Positions 24,121-32,821 of a stretch of 37,883 nucleotides of DNA are shown piece after piece. Position 1 is the stretch's first letter; each line of letters begins with the position of its first letter. A model generated the notes under the pieces. The model did not search any database and was not told where the DNA came from. It saw only the letters and a program-made list of their open reading frames with translations. The translations under genes and the position numbers were made by a program. The DNA comes from Planctomycetes bacterium TMED75 (GTDB lineage Bacteria > Planctomycetota > Phycisphaerae > Phycisphaerales > SM1A02). The stretch lies in contig NHEC01000081.1 in the NCBI GenBank assembly GCA_002171655.1, positions 1 through 37,883 of the forward strand, read 5' to 3'.

Positions 24121-24711
24121 TCACTTGGGGTTTTCCTCGGGGAATGTGCCGAGTACTCGTTGCTCAGTGACCAGGGTGTCCACGCGCCGGTCATGAGAGC
24201 CGGTTGGAATCGACCGGACCACCTGGCATTCGTACCCGATGCCCATTGCACAGCCGTAGTTTCGGTCACTCAGAAATCGGTCGTAGTACCCGCCCCCACG
24301 ACCCAGGCGGTGGAGCTGCTCATCAAATCCACAGCCCGGCACCAGGATGAGGTCAATATGGACTCCCTCCCAGGCGACCCCTTCTGGGGTCCGCACTCCA
24401 AGTGAATCACGATTCAGTGCCTCCAAAGGTCGGTCCAGCGCCACGGGCTCCATGACGCCCGGTTCTGGGCCCACTCTGGGAAGCAGGACCGTGCGTCCGG
24501 TCTCCATCCAGGATTCGATGACCGGCTCGATGGCGGGTTCGGAGGGCAGTGGGGCAAAGGCCAGAACGCTCGACCAGTCCAGGGTTCGAGCGACATCGGT
24601 CAGGTGGGTGATGAAAGCCCGGTCCCATTCAGGTCGTAGAGGGCCACTCTGCCGAATCTCGGCCAGGATTTTCTTTCTCAACCCTCTTTTTGCTTGTGTG
24701 ATCTCGTCCAT
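24121..24711 (-). CDS. 5-formyltetrahydrofolate cyclo-ligase
   Basis: An ATP-dependent cytoplasmic enzyme converting 5-formyl-THF to 5,10-methenyl-THF, returning a storage/inhibitory folate to one-carbon metabolism. About 196 residues. The N-terminal K-R-G-L-R-K-K-I-L-A-E motif and the ATP/folate motif G-C-G-F-D-E-Q-L-H-R-L-G-R-G-G-G-Y-Y-D-R-F are diagnostic. I favour the ATG at 24711 (GGGAA about seven bases upstream) over the one at 24738, which would add nine residues and has its purine run too close. It is divergent from glmS across about 200 bases. In many bacteria 6S RNA precedes this gene, but I see no such structure here. Confidence 0.93.
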   Translation of the reverse strand: MDEITQAKRGLRKKILAEIRQSGPLRPEWDRAFITHLTDVARTLDWSSVLAFAPLPSEPAIEPVIESWMETGRTVLLPRVGPEPGVMEPVALDRPLEALNRDSLGVRTPEGVAWEGVHIDLILVPGCGFDEQLHRLGRGGGYYDRFLSDRNYGCAMGIGYECQVVRSIPTGSHDRRVDTLVTEQRVLGTFPEENPK

Positions 24712-24920
24712 GGGACATATTCCCGGTTGTCGTGTCATTTCCTGATTTCAACGCCCGAGAACCATGGAAACATCCTGTTCTGACTGATGATTCATGAGAT
24801 ACTCGACTTCTTGCCAGTCCGTGCACTCGAACGCCGATGATACTCACTGGATTACCGTGTCCCGGACCGAGTCGACCAATTGCTCATGCATTCCCTTGTT
24901 TGTTTCGGAGCTGATTGAAC

Positions 24921-26759
24921 ATGTGTGGAATCATTGCCTATATCGGTGCTCGGCCTGCGTGCCCAATTCTTATCGAGGGTCTCAAGCGTCTTGAGTATCG
25001 CGGATATGACTCCGCAGGCGTTGCGATCCTCGAAGGTGAAGAGCTTCAGATTGCGCGAACGGTCGGCCGGGTCCAAGGCCTCGAACCCAAGGTTTCCAAG
25101 GCCGACGCCTTCGGGGGGTCCATCGGAATTGCCCACACTCGCTGGGCAACTCATGGTGGGGTTTCTGAAGAGAATGCGCATCCGCACCTCGATGATCTCG
25201 AGACCGGACACGGGATCGCAATCGTTCACAACGGAATCATTGAGAACTACTCCGCATTGAAAAAATGGTTGGAATCCAAAGGCCACCATTTCATTTCCGA
25301 GACCGACACCGAGGTCTTGGCGCATCTCATTGGTGAGTTCTTCGAGGGTGATCTGGAAAAGGCAGTGCAGTCAGCGCTCAAGAAGGTCACCGGTGCCTAC
25401 GCGATCGCCGCCGTCTGCGCTGAGGAACCCGACTGTCTGGTGGTGGCTCGAAAGGGTTCGCCGCTGATGGTCGGAGTCGGTGCCAACGAATTCGTGATCG
25501 CCAGCGATTCGAGTGCGATCGTCGCTCACACCCGGCAGGCGTTCACTCTCGACGATTACACGGTCGCGCGAATCACTCTGGACGAGATCCGGACGACAAC
25601 CCTCGACAACATCGTGGTCACTCCGCAGATTCGGGAGTTGGAAGTCGATCTTGAACAGATCGAACTGGGTGACTTCGAACACTACATGATCAAGGAGATC
25701 TACGAACAACCCGAGGCGCTCCAGCGTGGGCTTCAGGGCAGACTGGATCTGCGTGATGGCAAGATCGTCCTCGGAGGCATCTCGGAGTTCGCCCGAGAAC
25801 TGGCGACTGCCAAGCGAATGGTGTTCGTCGGGCAGGGAACTGCACTGCACGCCGCAATGGTCGGTGAGTACCTCGTGGAACGCATTGCTAAGATCCCCGC
25901 AGAAGTCGAGTTCGCCAGCGAGTTCAGATATCGCAACCCAATCGTCGAACCCGGTACGGTAGTGGTGGCCATCAGTCAGTCCGGAGAGACTGCCGACACC
26001 CTCGCCGCTCTTGAAGAAGCAAAGCAAAAGGGTGCGTTGACCATTGGCTTGGTGAACGTGGTCGGATCCTCGATCGCCCGGGTCACCGATGCAGGCATCT
26101 ACCTCAGAGTCGGTCCCGAGATCGGAGTGGCCTCCACGAAGGCATTCCTCGGCCAGGTAGCGGTCACCACCATGTTGGCGGCCTTCGTCGGGCGGCGACG
26201 GTTCTTCGCTCAAGAGGATCTGGATGCACTGCTTTCTGGTCTTGAGTCGGTGCCAGCTCTGGTCTCTTCGATTCTTGACCAATCGGATGCGATCAAGCAA
26301 GCCACTGCCAAGTACATCGACCGCGAAAACTGGCTCTTCCTCGGCCGAGGAATCAACTACCCCGTCGCTCTGGAAGGCGCCCTGAAGCTCAAGGAAATCA
26401 GCTACATCCATGCAGAAGGAATGCCTGCCGCTGAAATGAAACATGGTCCGATCGCCCTGATCGATGATGGCATGCCAGTGGTCTTCGTCGCGACTCGAAA
26501 TTCACAGTACGAAAAGGTGCTCTCCAACATCGAAGAGGTCCGCACTCGTGGTGGACATGTGATCGCAGTCGCCACCGAGGGTGATCGGGAGATCAGTGCG
26601 CTCTGCGAGGACGTATTCTGGGTTCCCGACATTTCCGAACCTCTTCAACCGCTCCTGACTTCGGTTCCCCTTCAGTTGATGGCCTACCACGCTGCGGTGA
26701 TGCGAGGCAAGGATGTCGACAAGCCTCGCAACCTTGCTAAGAGCGTTACCGTCGAATGA
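24921..26759 (+). CDS. glmS: Glutamine-fructose-6-phosphate aminotransferase
   Basis: This enzyme makes glucosamine-6-phosphate from fructose-6-phosphate and glutamine, the first step to UDP-GlcNAc for peptidoglycan and LPS. The start is fixed at 24921 because the catalytic Cys must follow the initiator Met (M-C-G-I-I-A-Y); an upstream in-frame codon at 24915 would block it. The protein has 612 residues, the family norm. The N-terminal glutaminase domain has E-Y-R-G-Y-D-S-A-G and H-T-R-W-A-T-H-G. Two SIS sugar-isomerase domains follow, with A-I-S-Q-S-G-E-T-A-D-T and the C-terminal L-A-K-S-V-T-V-E carrying the active Lys. I see no glmS ribozyme upstream. Confidence 0.97.
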   Translation: MCGIIAYIGARPACPILIEGLKRLEYRGYDSAGVAILEGEELQIARTVGRVQGLEPKVSKADAFGGSIGIAHTRWATHGGVSEENAHPHLDDLETGHGIAIVHNGIIENYSALKKWLESKGHHFISETDTEVLAHLIGEFFEGDLEKAVQSALKKVTGAYAIAAVCAEEPDCLVVARKGSPLMVGVGANEFVIASDSSAIVAHTRQAFTLDDYTVARITLDEIRTTTLDNIVVTPQIRELEVDLEQIELGDFEHYMIKEIYEQPEALQRGLQGRLDLRDGKIVLGGISEFARELATAKRMVFVGQGTALHAAMVGEYLVERIAKIPAEVEFASEFRYRNPIVEPGTVVVAISQSGETADTLAALEEAKQKGALTIGLVNVVGSSIARVTDAGIYLRVGPEIGVASTKAFLGQVAVTTMLAAFVGRRRFFAQEDLDALLSGLESVPALVSSILDQSDAIKQATAKYIDRENWLFLGRGINYPVALEGALKLKEISYIHAEGMPAAEMKHGPIALIDDGMPVVFVATRNSQYEKVLSNIEEVRTRGGHVIAVATEGDREISALCEDVFWVPDISEPLQPLLTSVPLQLMAYHAAVMRGKDVDKPRNLAKSVTVE

Positions 26760-26835
26760 TTCCGAGGCCTTTCGGGGCGCGGGTCTTTGTCACCTGTCTA
26801 ATTTCAGACCAGACCAGATCAGGATCGGCTCGGGC

Positions 26836-28278
26836 TTGAAATTTTCCAACTTCATCAAAGTCGATGACGCCGGTGAGGCTGAAGCCAGAATTCGCAACGA
26901 GCGTTTGCGCGTACTCGCGGTCTCACTGGGCGCACTGCTCACTGGGTGCGGACTCTTCTTCCGTGTCTTCATGAGTGAGCATGGTTTTCCCAATAATGAA
27001 TGGCCGTTTGTGGTGGCCATCATCGTTCTTTTCTTCATCATCTATGAATGCTTCAGTTGTCATCTACTGACCCGGGCGCTCCGATCTGGCGCTGACGTGT
27101 CACGGAGCAAGGTGGTTTTCGATTCAATTCTTGAGGGCAGTCTTCCCTTCGCACTGGGCTTCGCTGCGATCCTCGATACTTTCGCGAACCCGTTCATGGT
27201 TCCAGGCCCCCTGGTGCTCGCCTCAACGATGCTGATCTTTCTCTCAGTGCTCCGCCTGGATTTCTGGATGAGCCTGTTGACCGGTCTCTCTTCCACCTGC
27301 CTCTTCGTTCTTCTGGGAGTCTGGATTTACTCCACCCATTCGCCCAATGATTACAACCTGGGTCCGGTGCTCCATTCCGGGGCGTTTCTTCCCGTAGCGG
27401 GGATCCTTCTTCTGGCAACCACCTCCATTGCCATGTTCATCTCCCATCAGGCACAGGGTTGGCTTCGAACCGCCTTGGAGATGGCCGAATCGGATCGCCT
27501 TCGCCAAGAAGCAGAACGTGAACTCGAACTTGCCAGCCTGGTGCAGAAACAACTGCTTCCGGCAGAACCACCCCGTGTGCAGCCATTTGATGTGGCAGCT
27601 CGCAGTCGTCCCGCAGGAAAACTGAGTGGCGATTTCTATGACTGGTTCGAGTTCAAGCCCGGAGAATTCCTGCTCTGCATCGCTGACGTCACCGGTCACG
27701 GAGCGGCTTCCGCGATGATCGGCGCTGAGTCCCGTGCCTACCTCAGGGCGGCTGCCCGTGAGCAGGCGACATTGACTGAAATCCTTCGCACCATGGAGTC
27801 CTTCGTGGACTTTGATCTCAAGGCCGGAACCTTCCTTACCCTCGCCCTGATCTCTCTTGAATTGGATCAGGGACGGATGCGACTGCTTTCCGCCGGGCAC
27901 GGTCCGATTCTGAAGGTCTCAGCCGAGGGCGAGGTGCAGCTGCTGGAGACCCAGCTGCCTCCTCTGGGGGTTGCCCCCACACCTGAAGAAGCCCTTCCCT
28001 CTGAAGTCGCCCTGACCCCTGGTGACCACATCGTCCTTTTCTCCGACGGAATCATGGATCGGACCAATCCCGGGGGGGAGGATTTTGGTCAACAGCGAAT
28101 CGAACACGCGCTTGCGAACGCATTTCCTGAAAACAGTGCAGATATCGTCGACTTGCTCTTCCGGGAGTCCGAACTCTTTGCCGAAGGTGCCACGCCCCCT
28201 GACGACTCCTCCGTACTTGTTGTGGGCTTATCGAAGTCGCTTGGTAAACCAGTTGCTTCAGTTCATTTCCATCCCTAG
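26836..28278 (+). CDS. Membrane SpoIIE/RsbU-type PP2C phosphatase
   Basis: A membrane-bound Ser/Thr phosphatase, about 480 residues from the TTG at 26836. The frame is open to an ATG at 26713, but that part lies inside the glmS 3' end and is unlikely coding. About six membrane segments fill residues 25-210. A coiled-coil linker rich in Glu/Arg follows (R-L-R-Q-E-A-E-R-E-L-E-L-A). The PPM-type phosphatase domain comes next: L-L-P-A-E-P-P, the metal Asp in S-G-D-F-Y-D-W, A-D-V-T-G-H-G-A-A-S-A-M, L-S-A-G-H-G-P and the final D-G-I-M-D-R-T-N with P-D-D-S-S. Such proteins usually act in partner-switching or reverse a kinase; the next gene is a kinase. No HAMP, PAS or anti-anti-sigma gene is adjacent. 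Confidence 0.85.
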   Translation: MKFSNFIKVDDAGEAEARIRNERLRVLAVSLGALLTGCGLFFRVFMSEHGFPNNEWPFVVAIIVLFFIIYECFSCHLLTRALRSGADVSRSKVVFDSILEGSLPFALGFAAILDTFANPFMVPGPLVLASTMLIFLSVLRLDFWMSLLTGLSSTCLFVLLGVWIYSTHSPNDYNLGPVLHSGAFLPVAGILLLATTSIAMFISHQAQGWLRTALEMAESDRLRQEAERELELASLVQKQLLPAEPPRVQPFDVAARSRPAGKLSGDFYDWFEFKPGEFLLCIADVTGHGAASAMIGAESRAYLRAAAREQATLTEILRTMESFVDFDLKAGTFLTLALISLELDQGRMRLLSAGHGPILKVSAEGEVQLLETQLPPLGVAPTPEEALPSEVALTPGDHIVLFSDGIMDRTNPGGEDFGQQRIEHALANAFPENSADIVDLLFRESELFAEGATPPDDSSVLVVGLSKSLGKPVASVHFHP

Positions 28279-28436
28279 AATGCCTGTTCATTGGTGAACT
28301 CGATACGTTTCCACATATCTCATTCGAGTCCGGTGAGTGCCTTCAGAACAATTTTTCCAGTCTTCACTGTTGAGTGAGCTTTCAACGCTGCAGCGTCCCT
28401 CCTATCGAGGCGTTGCGCAGAGTCCAGATTGCCCCG

Positions 28437-29240
28437 ATGTCCGACGAGAAACTGCAAATCAAGAAGATCTTCGCTGTGACTCCCCTTCGTCACGAAGGAG
28501 ATGGTGCGCGAAGTCGTTGCTGGTGTGTGAGCACCAAGGACAACGAGATTCTTCTGCTCAAGCACGTCCGAGTCGAGGACGAAAAGGACGAGCGCTGGAT
28601 CGAGCAATTGGACAACGAACATCAGATCTCCGTCGCAGTCGAACACCCGAACATTCGCAAGTCCTGTGAGGTGATCTACCACCCCAGCAAGCGAAGTCCC
28701 ACGGATGTGGGCTTGCTTCTTCAGTACGTCGACGGCATGGATCTTCAGGAATGGCAGAGTCGCACCAATCCGTCACTCGAAGACTTGGTCGCCATCTTCA
28801 TCAAGGTTTCCGATGCACTGAATCACATGCACATCAGTGGCTATGCCCATGCAGACATGAAGCCACTGAATGTCCTCATCGACAATCGGTCCGGTGAGCC
28901 GCTTCTGATCGACCTGGGGCAGGCCTGCCCCCTGATGATGGTCAAGGAGCGAATCCAGGGAACGCCCGGGTTCATGGCGCCTGAACAAGCGAAGCGCAAT
29001 GCGGTCACCTACCTCACCGACGTGTTCAACTGGGGTGCGACGATGTATTTCATGCTCTCCGGCCAACGAGTCGATACCGAAAAGTGGGCAGAGCCCGAAC
29101 CGCTCCGAAACGTGCCCGCGGATCTTTCGGACCTCATCGCCCAGTGTCTTCGCATGCAATCCGACCTGAGGCCCAGCATGAAGTTCGTACGCGACAGTCT
29201 TCGACTCATTCACTCGAAACTCGATGTCAACGCGGTCTGA
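28437..29240 (+). CDS. Divergent Ser/Thr protein kinase
   Basis: A 267-residue kinase-fold protein without membrane or sensor domains. The ATG at 28437 suits the domain start; there is no strong Shine-Dalgarno. Recognisable motifs are the ATP lysine K42 (L-L-L-K-H-V), a catalytic loop H138-A-D-M-K-P-L-N145 (HAD in place of HRD), D159-L-G in place of DFG, and A-P-E-Q in the activation segment. The glycine-rich loop is missing: the expected region reads T-P-L-R-H-E-G-D-G-A-R-S. Key Asp, Lys and Asn residues are present, so catalysis is possible. It lies 158 bases behind the membrane phosphatase, and I infer they act on shared targets. Confidence 0.83.
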   Translation: MSDEKLQIKKIFAVTPLRHEGDGARSRCWCVSTKDNEILLLKHVRVEDEKDERWIEQLDNEHQISVAVEHPNIRKSCEVIYHPSKRSPTDVGLLLQYVDGMDLQEWQSRTNPSLEDLVAIFIKVSDALNHMHISGYAHADMKPLNVLIDNRSGEPLLIDLGQACPLMMVKERIQGTPGFMAPEQAKRNAVTYLTDVFNWGATMYFMLSGQRVDTEKWAEPEPLRNVPADLSDLIAQCLRMQSDLRPSMKFVRDSLRLIHSKLDVNAV

Positions 29241-29258
29241 GCTCGCTACCATGCTTCC

Positions 29259-29876
29259 ATGAGCATGAAACGCACGATTAACAAAACTCGAAATCTCATG
29301 GTGGGAACCGCCCTGGCTACGTTCGGTCTCGGTTGTGCCAAGGATGCACCTCAGACGCCGGAATTGAATGAGCGCTGGTCCGAAGAGAGTCTCTGGTCTC
29401 TGGAGGTCGTGGACATTGATGGCAATACCAGGTCCCTGAGCGACTACCAGGGCAAGGTGGCCTTGGTGGTCAATGTCGCCAGTCGATGCGGGTTCACCTC
29501 CCAGTACGAAGAGCTTCAAGCGCTCTTCGAGCAACGCGGTGACTCTGATTTCGTGATCTTGGGCTTTCCCTGCAATGACTTTGGGGGCCAGGAGTCCGGG
29601 ACCGAATCCGAGATCAAGTCCTTTTGTTCAGCTCGCTACGGAGTCGAGTTTCCCATGTTCGAGAAGGTTCAGATCACCAGTGACGAGGATCGAAGTCCGG
29701 TCTACTTGCTCCTGGGCACTCAGACCGGCAAGCTTCCCGGGTGGAATTTCAGCAAGTACGTCGTCGGTCGTGATGGTCGCGCCATCGAATTCTTCAATTC
29801 GACGGTCACCCCTTCAAGTCCCAAGATTCAATCGGCCATCGATGAGGCCATGAGAAAACCGGCACCAGCCGTCTGA
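29259..29876 (+). CDS. Exported glutathione peroxidase-family protein
   Basis: A thiol peroxidase of the glutathione peroxidase family, 205 residues, reducing hydroperoxides with thioredoxin or glutathione. The N terminus has a basic stretch and a hydrophobic segment ending G-L-G-C near residue 27, so it is probably an exported lipoprotein, although the lipobox is not ideal. The catalytic tetrad is complete with Cys, not selenocysteine: A-S-R-C-G-F-T, Gln in G-G-Q-E, and Trp-Asn in W-N-F-S-K-Y. F-P-C-N-D-F-G replaces the usual F-P-C-N-Q-F-G; that Gln is not the tetrad Gln. It follows the kinase gene by 18 bases. A thioredoxin gene lies about 4 kb downstream but is cytoplasmic. Confidence 0.9.
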   Translation: MSMKRTINKTRNLMVGTALATFGLGCAKDAPQTPELNERWSEESLWSLEVVDIDGNTRSLSDYQGKVALVVNVASRCGFTSQYEELQALFEQRGDSDFVILGFPCNDFGGQESGTESEIKSFCSARYGVEFPMFEKVQITSDEDRSPVYLLLGTQTGKLPGWNFSKYVVGRDGRAIEFFNSTVTPSSPKIQSAIDEAMRKPAPAV

Positions 29877-29887
29877 ATTCAGTGGTC

Positions 29888-31096
29888 TCATCCAGGGTTG
29901 TGTGCCGCGGATCTGATGAGGCGACCTGCAGTCCCGCGAGTCATGCCTTCCAGCTGTGTGATGGTGGCGGCAATGAACAGGCCAAGGGTTACGGCGGGGG
30001 GCACTCCCAGAATCCACATCGCGTATCCCCCCAGCGCAACCGGCATCACCTCACTTCCCATCAACTGCAGCGAGGTCACCCAGGCTTTCGGCCAGCTGTT
30101 TCCACTGGACCGAAGCAAGAGTGCTGCCAGAACGGTACGCAGATCACTCATCACCAACCATGCAAGCAGACCCAGCCACAGTGCATCCAGATGTTTCAGC
30201 GGGTCGATCGATACCATCGAGACCGCGATGATCATGGGTGGAAGTCCGCTGGCAAGCGCCTCCCTCACGCTCGAAAGCCAGGGGTGCTGCTTGTTTGAGA
30301 GTAGGCAGACAAGAACTGGAACTGCGAGAAAGACTGTTCCCAGCCAGTCGGAGTTCCTCGAAGTTTCGCCCGTCATCAGAAGCAGCGCCATGCACAGCAA
30401 GGTGCCCAGGGTCGACACTTTGGCGGGGCCGCTCATCTGAAGTCGGCGTGCACCGAATCCCCCCCATCTGGTGCAGGCGGCTGCGGCACAGCCTCCGCAA
30501 AAGACCACCAAGGAGATCCGGTCCTGAGGACCACCCAGCAGTCGAGTCGCGAGCAGTGCTGCACCGGCTGTGCCAATCGCCAGCGTTCCTCCCATCGGTA
30601 CGTCGAGCAATGACCATCGTCCATCGCGAAGGCACACCACTCCCATCAAGAGGAGGCAGCTTCCGGCGATACACCAGTGAACGACTCCCGGAGTGACCGG
30701 GCCGTATCCGGTTCCGGTCGCATCAGGAAACGACGTTCTTTGCTCGGCAGCACGCTGGGTCTCCAGCCACGCTCGCGCCTTCTGCTCTCGCCCCTCCTGT
30801 TTGAGAGCGGTCCGTGCGGAGGCGTCTGCTTCACGCAACCCATCATAAATGTCTGGTGCGACTCGACCGAAGACTCCCGGACCGAGCATCGAACCGATGA
30901 GCAGCGCGGCCAGCAGGCTGGTACGACCCCGATCGACCCTTTTGAGCCCCAGGGTCACCAGCAGTGCACCCAGGGCCGCACCCGCTCCGAGCAACGGGGT
31001 GATGTGCTCCGGGATCGAGTTCACGCTCTGTACCGCTCTGTTTTCTGGCGAAGTGGATCCATGAGGCTGTAGAGTACCCATCCTGCCTGTGCTCAT
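29888..31096 (-). CDS. Polytopic membrane protein, unknown
   Basis: A protein of about 400 residues with roughly nine or ten membrane segments and one soluble loop of about 60 residues after the second helix (E-A-D-A-S-A-R-T-A-L-K-Q-E-G-R-E-Q-K, helical and charged). The overall look is that of a transporter or antiporter-like protein, but I recognise no family motif. The start is uncertain: ATG 31096 has GAGGAAAG directly before it, and ATG 31081 is possible. It is convergent with the peroxidase gene (11 bases between stops) and divergent from the next gene with only about 18 bases between starts. Confidence 0.6.
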   Translation of the reverse strand: MSTGRMGTLQPHGSTSPENRAVQSVNSIPEHITPLLGAGAALGALLVTLGLKRVDRGRTSLLAALLIGSMLGPGVFGRVAPDIYDGLREADASARTALKQEGREQKARAWLETQRAAEQRTSFPDATGTGYGPVTPGVVHWCIAGSCLLLMGVVCLRDGRWSLLDVPMGGTLAIGTAGAALLATRLLGGPQDRISLVVFCGGCAAAACTRWGGFGARRLQMSGPAKVSTLGTLLCMALLLMTGETSRNSDWLGTVFLAVPVLVCLLSNKQHPWLSSVREALASGLPPMIIAVSMVSIDPLKHLDALWLGLLAWLVMSDLRTVLAALLLRSSGNSWPKAWVTSLQLMGSEVMPVALGGYAMWILGVPPAVTLGLFIAATITQLEGMTRGTAGRLIRSAAHNPG

Positions 31097-31114
31097 CTTT
31101 CCTCGGAGTGCCCC

Positions 31115-32821
31115 ATGATTCTCCACGCTCTACTCTTCGGTCTCACCTTCCTTCCCGGATCGACTGCTCCTTCCGATGCGTTTGACAAGTCGCTTGCGTT
31201 GGTTCCTCCTGAAGCAGGGGCGATCTGTGCGATCCCGAATCTCGGAGTACTCAACAATGATCTCGGAGCGCTCATCGACGGGACCAACCAGCCCGCAGCG
31301 GTCCTGGCCGGGCGGCCCATCGAAATGATGAAGGCCCTGCTTGGGTTCGGATCCGGTTTCGACGAAAGCGGATCGATGTTGCTCTGGTTGCAGAAGGCCC
31401 CGGGTGATTCGAATGAGCTGGCACCGGTCTACCTCATTCCGGCCACCGATCCTCAGTCATTTCTCACGGCAAACTTCACAGCCGATGGCTCCGGCTGGCG
31501 CAACAACCAGAACAGTGATCTGTTGTTGTACGCCCGCCCCTGTGCAAACCACGTGCTCCTGAGTCCGGTCGAGCAGCTTGCAGACTCCTACGAACCTGCG
31601 GATGGCTCGAGCAGTCGTGTTCGAAGCCACCTCTCCGAGAGCCAGACGGCTCATCTGGCAAAGGCTGACCTGCTGGCCTGGATCGATGGACCCACCTCTC
31701 GATTTCTCACCCAGCAGGTGCAGGACATGGCCAAGGACGTGCCTTTTGCCGATCGCGGTTCACTCCCGCCGGCAGTTGAATCCGCCTTCCAGTCCTCTCT
31801 GGTCCTGGTGGACATCGATCCCCTTGGTCTCTCGGTGCGTAAGTTCACCTCCTTTGATCCTGCAAGTGAATTCGGCGCTCTGCTCAAGGGCAGGCCATCC
31901 AGTGGGGCACCCCTTGGTCGCCTTCCGCTTGCGCCGTTCTACATGGCCTTCAGTGTCGATGTGGCGGCAATGGGTGGAATGCCAACCCTGCACCGGATCT
32001 TCGAGCTGCTGGGAGGATCGAGTGAAGACCTGCCCAAGTCGATTCTGGCACCCGAGCTGGAAGTCGATTCGATTCAGGGCGCGGTCTATCCCAGTCGACT
32101 GGGTATTGCGCTGGGTGGTTTTCTCAACGATTCCGCTCTGATCATGTCTGGTCCCGACCCGCAGGCTCTCGAGGATCACTTTCACCAGAGCTTTGAATCT
32201 CTCGATGGTGAACGGGGGGGCATTCGCTACGAAACCACCTGGGTCGATGACAAGCCACTTCGCACCGGGGGTGTTTCCGACGCCTTTCAGATGAAGGAGA
32301 CGGTGCTTCCTCCGTCTCAGCGTCAAGGCTCCCCACGAATCAGCGATGCGGCGATCCAGCGCATGTTCACGCAGTTTATTTTCGGTTCCCGGGGCCTCGC
32401 CGGCTTCGCCGGTACCGAGAAGGACGCGTTCATCCTGACCTTTTCACAACGGCCCGATGTCTGGAACCGTGCTTTGGAGGCTTCCAGCGGAACCTCGAGT
32501 GACCTTGGCCAGGACCCCGTACTTGTTTCAATGCGTTCATGGTTGATGGAGGAGCCCGACATCGAAATCGCCATCGGGTTCGGCACCTTTGGAAAGCTGC
32601 TCGGACAGTTGGCCCGGTCCTTTCCTATGATCGAGCCCGATCAGGTTCCACAGATTCCCGAGGGCACTCCTCCAGTGGTCGTGGACCTCGGTTACCGAAA
32701 CCATGTGGCTGAAGTGGCGGTCGTCGTTCCGACTGGAGTCATCGCACTTGGAGTCGAGCAGGCAATGAAGAGTGCTGCCGAGGCTGGTGGTTTCGGACCT
32801 CCACGTAATGGAAAAGACTGA
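31115..32821 (+). CDS. Secreted protein of unknown function (DUF3352-like)
   Basis: A 568-residue protein with a signal peptide (cleavage near residue 18-20) and no other membrane segment, so probably periplasmic. The body has repeated patterns such as D-K-S-L-A-L-V-P-P-E-A-G-A-I-C-A-I-P-N, and later I-E-I-A-I-G-F-G-T-F-G-K-L-L. This resembles long, poorly characterised planctomycete proteins that open with a similar V-P-x-D/E-A-x-x-x-x-x-I-P-D/N motif. No enzyme signature is visible. The ATG at 31115 has CGGAGTG six bases upstream. Its 3' end overlaps folP by 14 bases, so the two are probably co-transcribed. Confidence 0.62.
   Translation: MILHALLFGLTFLPGSTAPSDAFDKSLALVPPEAGAICAIPNLGVLNNDLGALIDGTNQPAAVLAGRPIEMMKALLGFGSGFDESGSMLLWLQKAPGDSNELAPVYLIPATDPQSFLTANFTADGSGWRNNQNSDLLLYARPCANHVLLSPVEQLADSYEPADGSSSRVRSHLSESQTAHLAKADLLAWIDGPTSRFLTQQVQDMAKDVPFADRGSLPPAVESAFQSSLVLVDIDPLGLSVRKFTSFDPASEFGALLKGRPSSGAPLGRLPLAPFYMAFSVDVAAMGGMPTLHRIFELLGGSSEDLPKSILAPELEVDSIQGAVYPSRLGIALGGFLNDSALIMSGPDPQALEDHFHQSFESLDGERGGIRYETTWVDDKPLRTGGVSDAFQMKETVLPPSQRQGSPRISDAAIQRMFTQFIFGSRGLAGFAGTEKDAFILTFSQRPDVWNRALEASSGTSSDLGQDPVLVSMRSWLMEEPDIEIAIGFGTFGKLLGQLARSFPMIEPDQVPQIPEGTPPVVVDLGYRNHVAEVAVVVPTGVIALGVEQAMKSAAEAGGFGPPRNGKD

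Noticed and set aside
24712-24920. A 6S RNA or glmS ribozyme between the cyclo-ligase and glmS genes
   Set aside because: Both would fit the neighbours, but I could not find the long bubbled hairpin of 6S RNA or the ribozyme core. A covariance-model search would settle it.
25371-26444. A 357-codon open frame antisense to glmS
   Set aside because: GlmS is certain on the + strand; the antisense frame has no motif or ribosome site.
29259-29876. A selenocysteine glutathione peroxidase
   Set aside because: The catalytic position is an ordinary Cys codon and there is no in-frame TGA.
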